From Syntrophobacterales bacterium (lineage in GTDB: Bacteria; Desulfobacterota; Desulfobaccia; Desulfobaccales; 0-14-0-80-60-11), in contig JAGVPN010000024.1 of NCBI GenBank assembly GCA_020052215.1, positions 1 to 6,569 on the forward strand: a stretch of DNA of 6,569 bases, written 5' to 3'. The stretch's first letter is position 1; each line of letters opens with the position of its first letter. A program made the translations under genes and the position numbers. Shown here piece after piece: positions 5,702 through 6,569 of the stretch. The notes below the pieces were generated by a model. The model was not told the origin of the DNA, did not search any database, and was given only the letters and a program-made list of their open reading frames with translations.

Positions 5702-5861
5702 CTGCCCAATCCTCGCTGAAGTGGAAATTAGGGCCTATTTCTCTGCTGAACCCGATAGGGGTGCCTTAGGGAGAGGTGTGCTTTGGGCAGTAAGCTATGA
5801 GAAGAGACTCGCCCCCCATGGGGGGGGCGGACGAACCTGGGCTGCTGGATTTTTTGAGGAT
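5702..5861 (+). promoter_or_regulatory. Structured leader upstream of the HNH gene
   Basis: CTGCCCAA (5702-5709) pairs perfectly with TTGGGCAG (5783-5790). Inside it CCTAT/ATAGG (5734-5738/5755-5759) and ATTTCTCT/GGGAGAGGT-type pairings are alternatives. A second stem has CGCCCCCC (5810-5817) against the G run and CG (5820-5829). T6 follows at 5850-5855. ATCCTC (5709-5714) is exactly complementary to GAGGAT (5856-5861), the ribosome binding site of the HNH gene. It matches no riboswitch or RNA family I can recognise. It may be a translational leader, a small RNA, or non-functional inverted repeats. Confidence 0.35.
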
Positions 5862-5869
5862 GGCGCAAT

Positions 5870-6106
5870 TTGGTAATCCCAGCCAGTAACTACCGGGAAC
5901 GCTCACTGAGAATCCATGGGCTGATTTGCGCCAAGTGCAGGCGAGAATTCACTTATCGCAACCGGCAGCTTTTAACGGTGCACCACAAGGACGGGAATCC
6001 CAGGAATAACCCCACGGACGGCTCCAACTGGGAGAATCTCTGCGTCTACTGCCACGAGGACGAGCACAACCGGAAACGTCTCGGCGACTATCTCAGCGGG
6101 AAATGA
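5870..6106 (+). CDS. yajD: Small HNH nuclease-family protein (YajD-like), TTG start
   Basis: A 78-residue protein that is almost all HNH domain. C20/C23 and C58/C61 form the two Cys pairs of the structural zinc site. H38-H39 (VHHKDGNPRNN) and C61-H62-E-D-E-H66, with N53 between them, supply the metal-binding and catalytic positions of a beta-beta-alpha-metal fold. The opening MVIPASNY and the run DGSNWENLCVYCHEDEH follow Escherichia coli YajD closely, as I recall that protein. It lacks YajD's longer C-terminal tail. The frame is closed by TGA at 5855-5857, so the start must be TTG at 5870, with GAGGA (5856-5860) nine bases upstream. The intact metal and catalytic residues suggest DNA nicking or cleavage, but YajD's role is unestablished. 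No methylase, integrase or toxin partner lies beside it. Confidence 0.88.
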   Translation: MVIPASNYRERSLRIHGLICAKCRREFTYRNRQLLTVHHKDGNPRNNPTDGSNWENLCVYCHEDEHNRKRLGDYLSGK

Positions 6107-6386
6107 GGCAATATCCGGTTAATGCATTGATTCCCCAACCTTATACTTTATATCGCTCTCCCCTCCCAAACGTCAGGATATTTTGCCGCGGCCCTCTGGC
6201 TTAAGCCCTTGGGGGCCGTAATTCGCGCCTTTAGGGTTCCCTGGTTCAGAGAGATTGTTGCCATCACCCCGGGATAAGAGGGCCGACGCAGTTTCTGCGA
6301 CCTGACCTCGCGGAACCCGGAATTTCTGGAAAAGCGGCTCCGTGACCCCCTACTTTACGTTGACCAGTCTTGACCCACCGCCAACC
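6107..6386. other. Intergenic stretch with inverted repeats, no gene seen
   Basis: No open frame with coding character is visible on either strand. Inverted repeats are CGGCCC/GGGCCG (6189-6194/6213-6218), enclosing the palindrome GGCTTAAGCC (6198-6207), and CGCAG/CTGCG (6287-6291/6295-6299) around TTT. Neither is followed by a T run. No tRNA or CRISPR structure was found. Confidence 0.5.
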
Positions 6387-6413
6387 GGCCCACAGTCAGC
6401 CGTGGGCCTGTTT
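6387..6413 (+). terminator. Terminator-like hairpin downstream of the HNH gene
   Basis: GGCCCAC (6387-6393) and GTGGGCC (6402-6408) pair perfectly around eight bases, followed by TGTTTCCTCTC. The T tract is interrupted, and the site is 280 bases past the HNH stop, so it could end that transcript only after a long 3' tail. Confidence 0.4.
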
Positions 6414-6481
6414 CCTCTCGACCCCACTATGTTGCCGTAAATATGAGATAGGTCACTAACCCGCTCTCATCTGATACCGAG

Positions 6482-6568
6482 TTGCAATCAAAAGGTAATT
6501 ATTGGTAGCCGCAGGCTTTAGCCTGCGCCTGCACAGGCTGGAAAGCCTGTGCTACCATTTGAGTGCGA
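6482..6568. repeat. Double-hairpin repeat, type B, copy 2
   Basis: Same element and orientation as 101-185. Hairpins are CGCAGGCT/AGCCTGCG (6510-6517/6520-6527) and GCACAGGCT/AGCCTGTGC (6531-6539/6544-6552). An outer stem GGTAGC (6504-6509)/GCTACC (6551-6556) encloses them and includes an intact GTAG (6505-6508) and CTAC (6552-6555). Terminal inverted repeats TTGCAATCAAA (6482-6492) and TTTGAGTGCGA (6558-6568) match at 9 of 11. This copy is better preserved than copy 1. The right end is one base from the window edge, so flanking duplications cannot be judged. Confidence 0.82.
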
Positions 6569-6569
6569 A

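Noticed and set aside
5757..5845. TPP riboswitch-like words (GGGGTGCC, ATGAGA, GAACCTG) before the HNH gene
   Set aside because: The order is suggestive, but the GGCTGAGA box and the CTGGATAAT-type segment after GAACCTG are absent, spacing is wrong, and the downstream gene is unrelated to thiamine.
5702..5861. 6S RNA, tmRNA, RNase P or signal recognition particle RNA in the HNH leader
   Set aside because: None of the conserved core sequences of those RNAs is present. The internal 8-base stem does not fit a 6S-type closing stem with central bubble.

Overview
The window reads as chromosomal DNA from a free-living Gram-negative bacterium. A deltaproteobacterium (Desulfobacterota, Desulfobacca/Syntrophobacter-like) is my best guess. 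It rests on the co-occurrence of a Ros/MucR zinc-finger regulator, a soluble GAF-PAS histidine kinase, a single-domain cold-shock protein followed by a small basic/acidic protein, and dispersed double-hairpin repeats. This is inference from gene content; no marker gene is present.

Layout. 1-190: two compact double-hairpin repeats of different sequence. 190-633: no convincing gene, a possible sigma-70 promoter near 535-563. 634-1884 (+): PAPS-dependent sulfotransferase. 1913-1935: intrinsic terminator for the opposite strand. 1944-2438 (-): a small operon in which a cold-shock protein gene is followed by a 69-residue protein with a TTG start. 2439-2628: its leader, holding a consensus-like promoter and, unusually, a good intrinsic terminator before the cold-shock start codon. 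2777-4849 (-): soluble sensor histidine kinase with no response regulator beside it. 4850-5228: AT-rich divergent control region. 5229-5669 (+): Ros/MucR-type regulator. 5670-5869: noncoding stretch with stable inverted repeats and a segment complementary to the next ribosome binding site. 5870-6106 (+): small YajD-type HNH protein with a TTG start. 6107-6480: no gene, several hairpins, one terminator-like. 6482-6568: second copy of the repeat found at 101-185, in the same orientation.

How the parts may work together. The genes are not one pathway. Two control arrangements stand out. One is the cold-shock leader, where a terminator lies between promoter and gene for a protein whose family is known to melt terminators. 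The other is the divergent histidine kinase/MucR pair sharing an AT-rich intergenic region of the kind MucR proteins bind. The repeats have a GTAG...CTAC foot enclosing two inverted hairpins, the architecture of REPIN/BIME elements moved by RAYT (TnpA-REP) transposases. No complete novel defence or mobile system is visible in the window.
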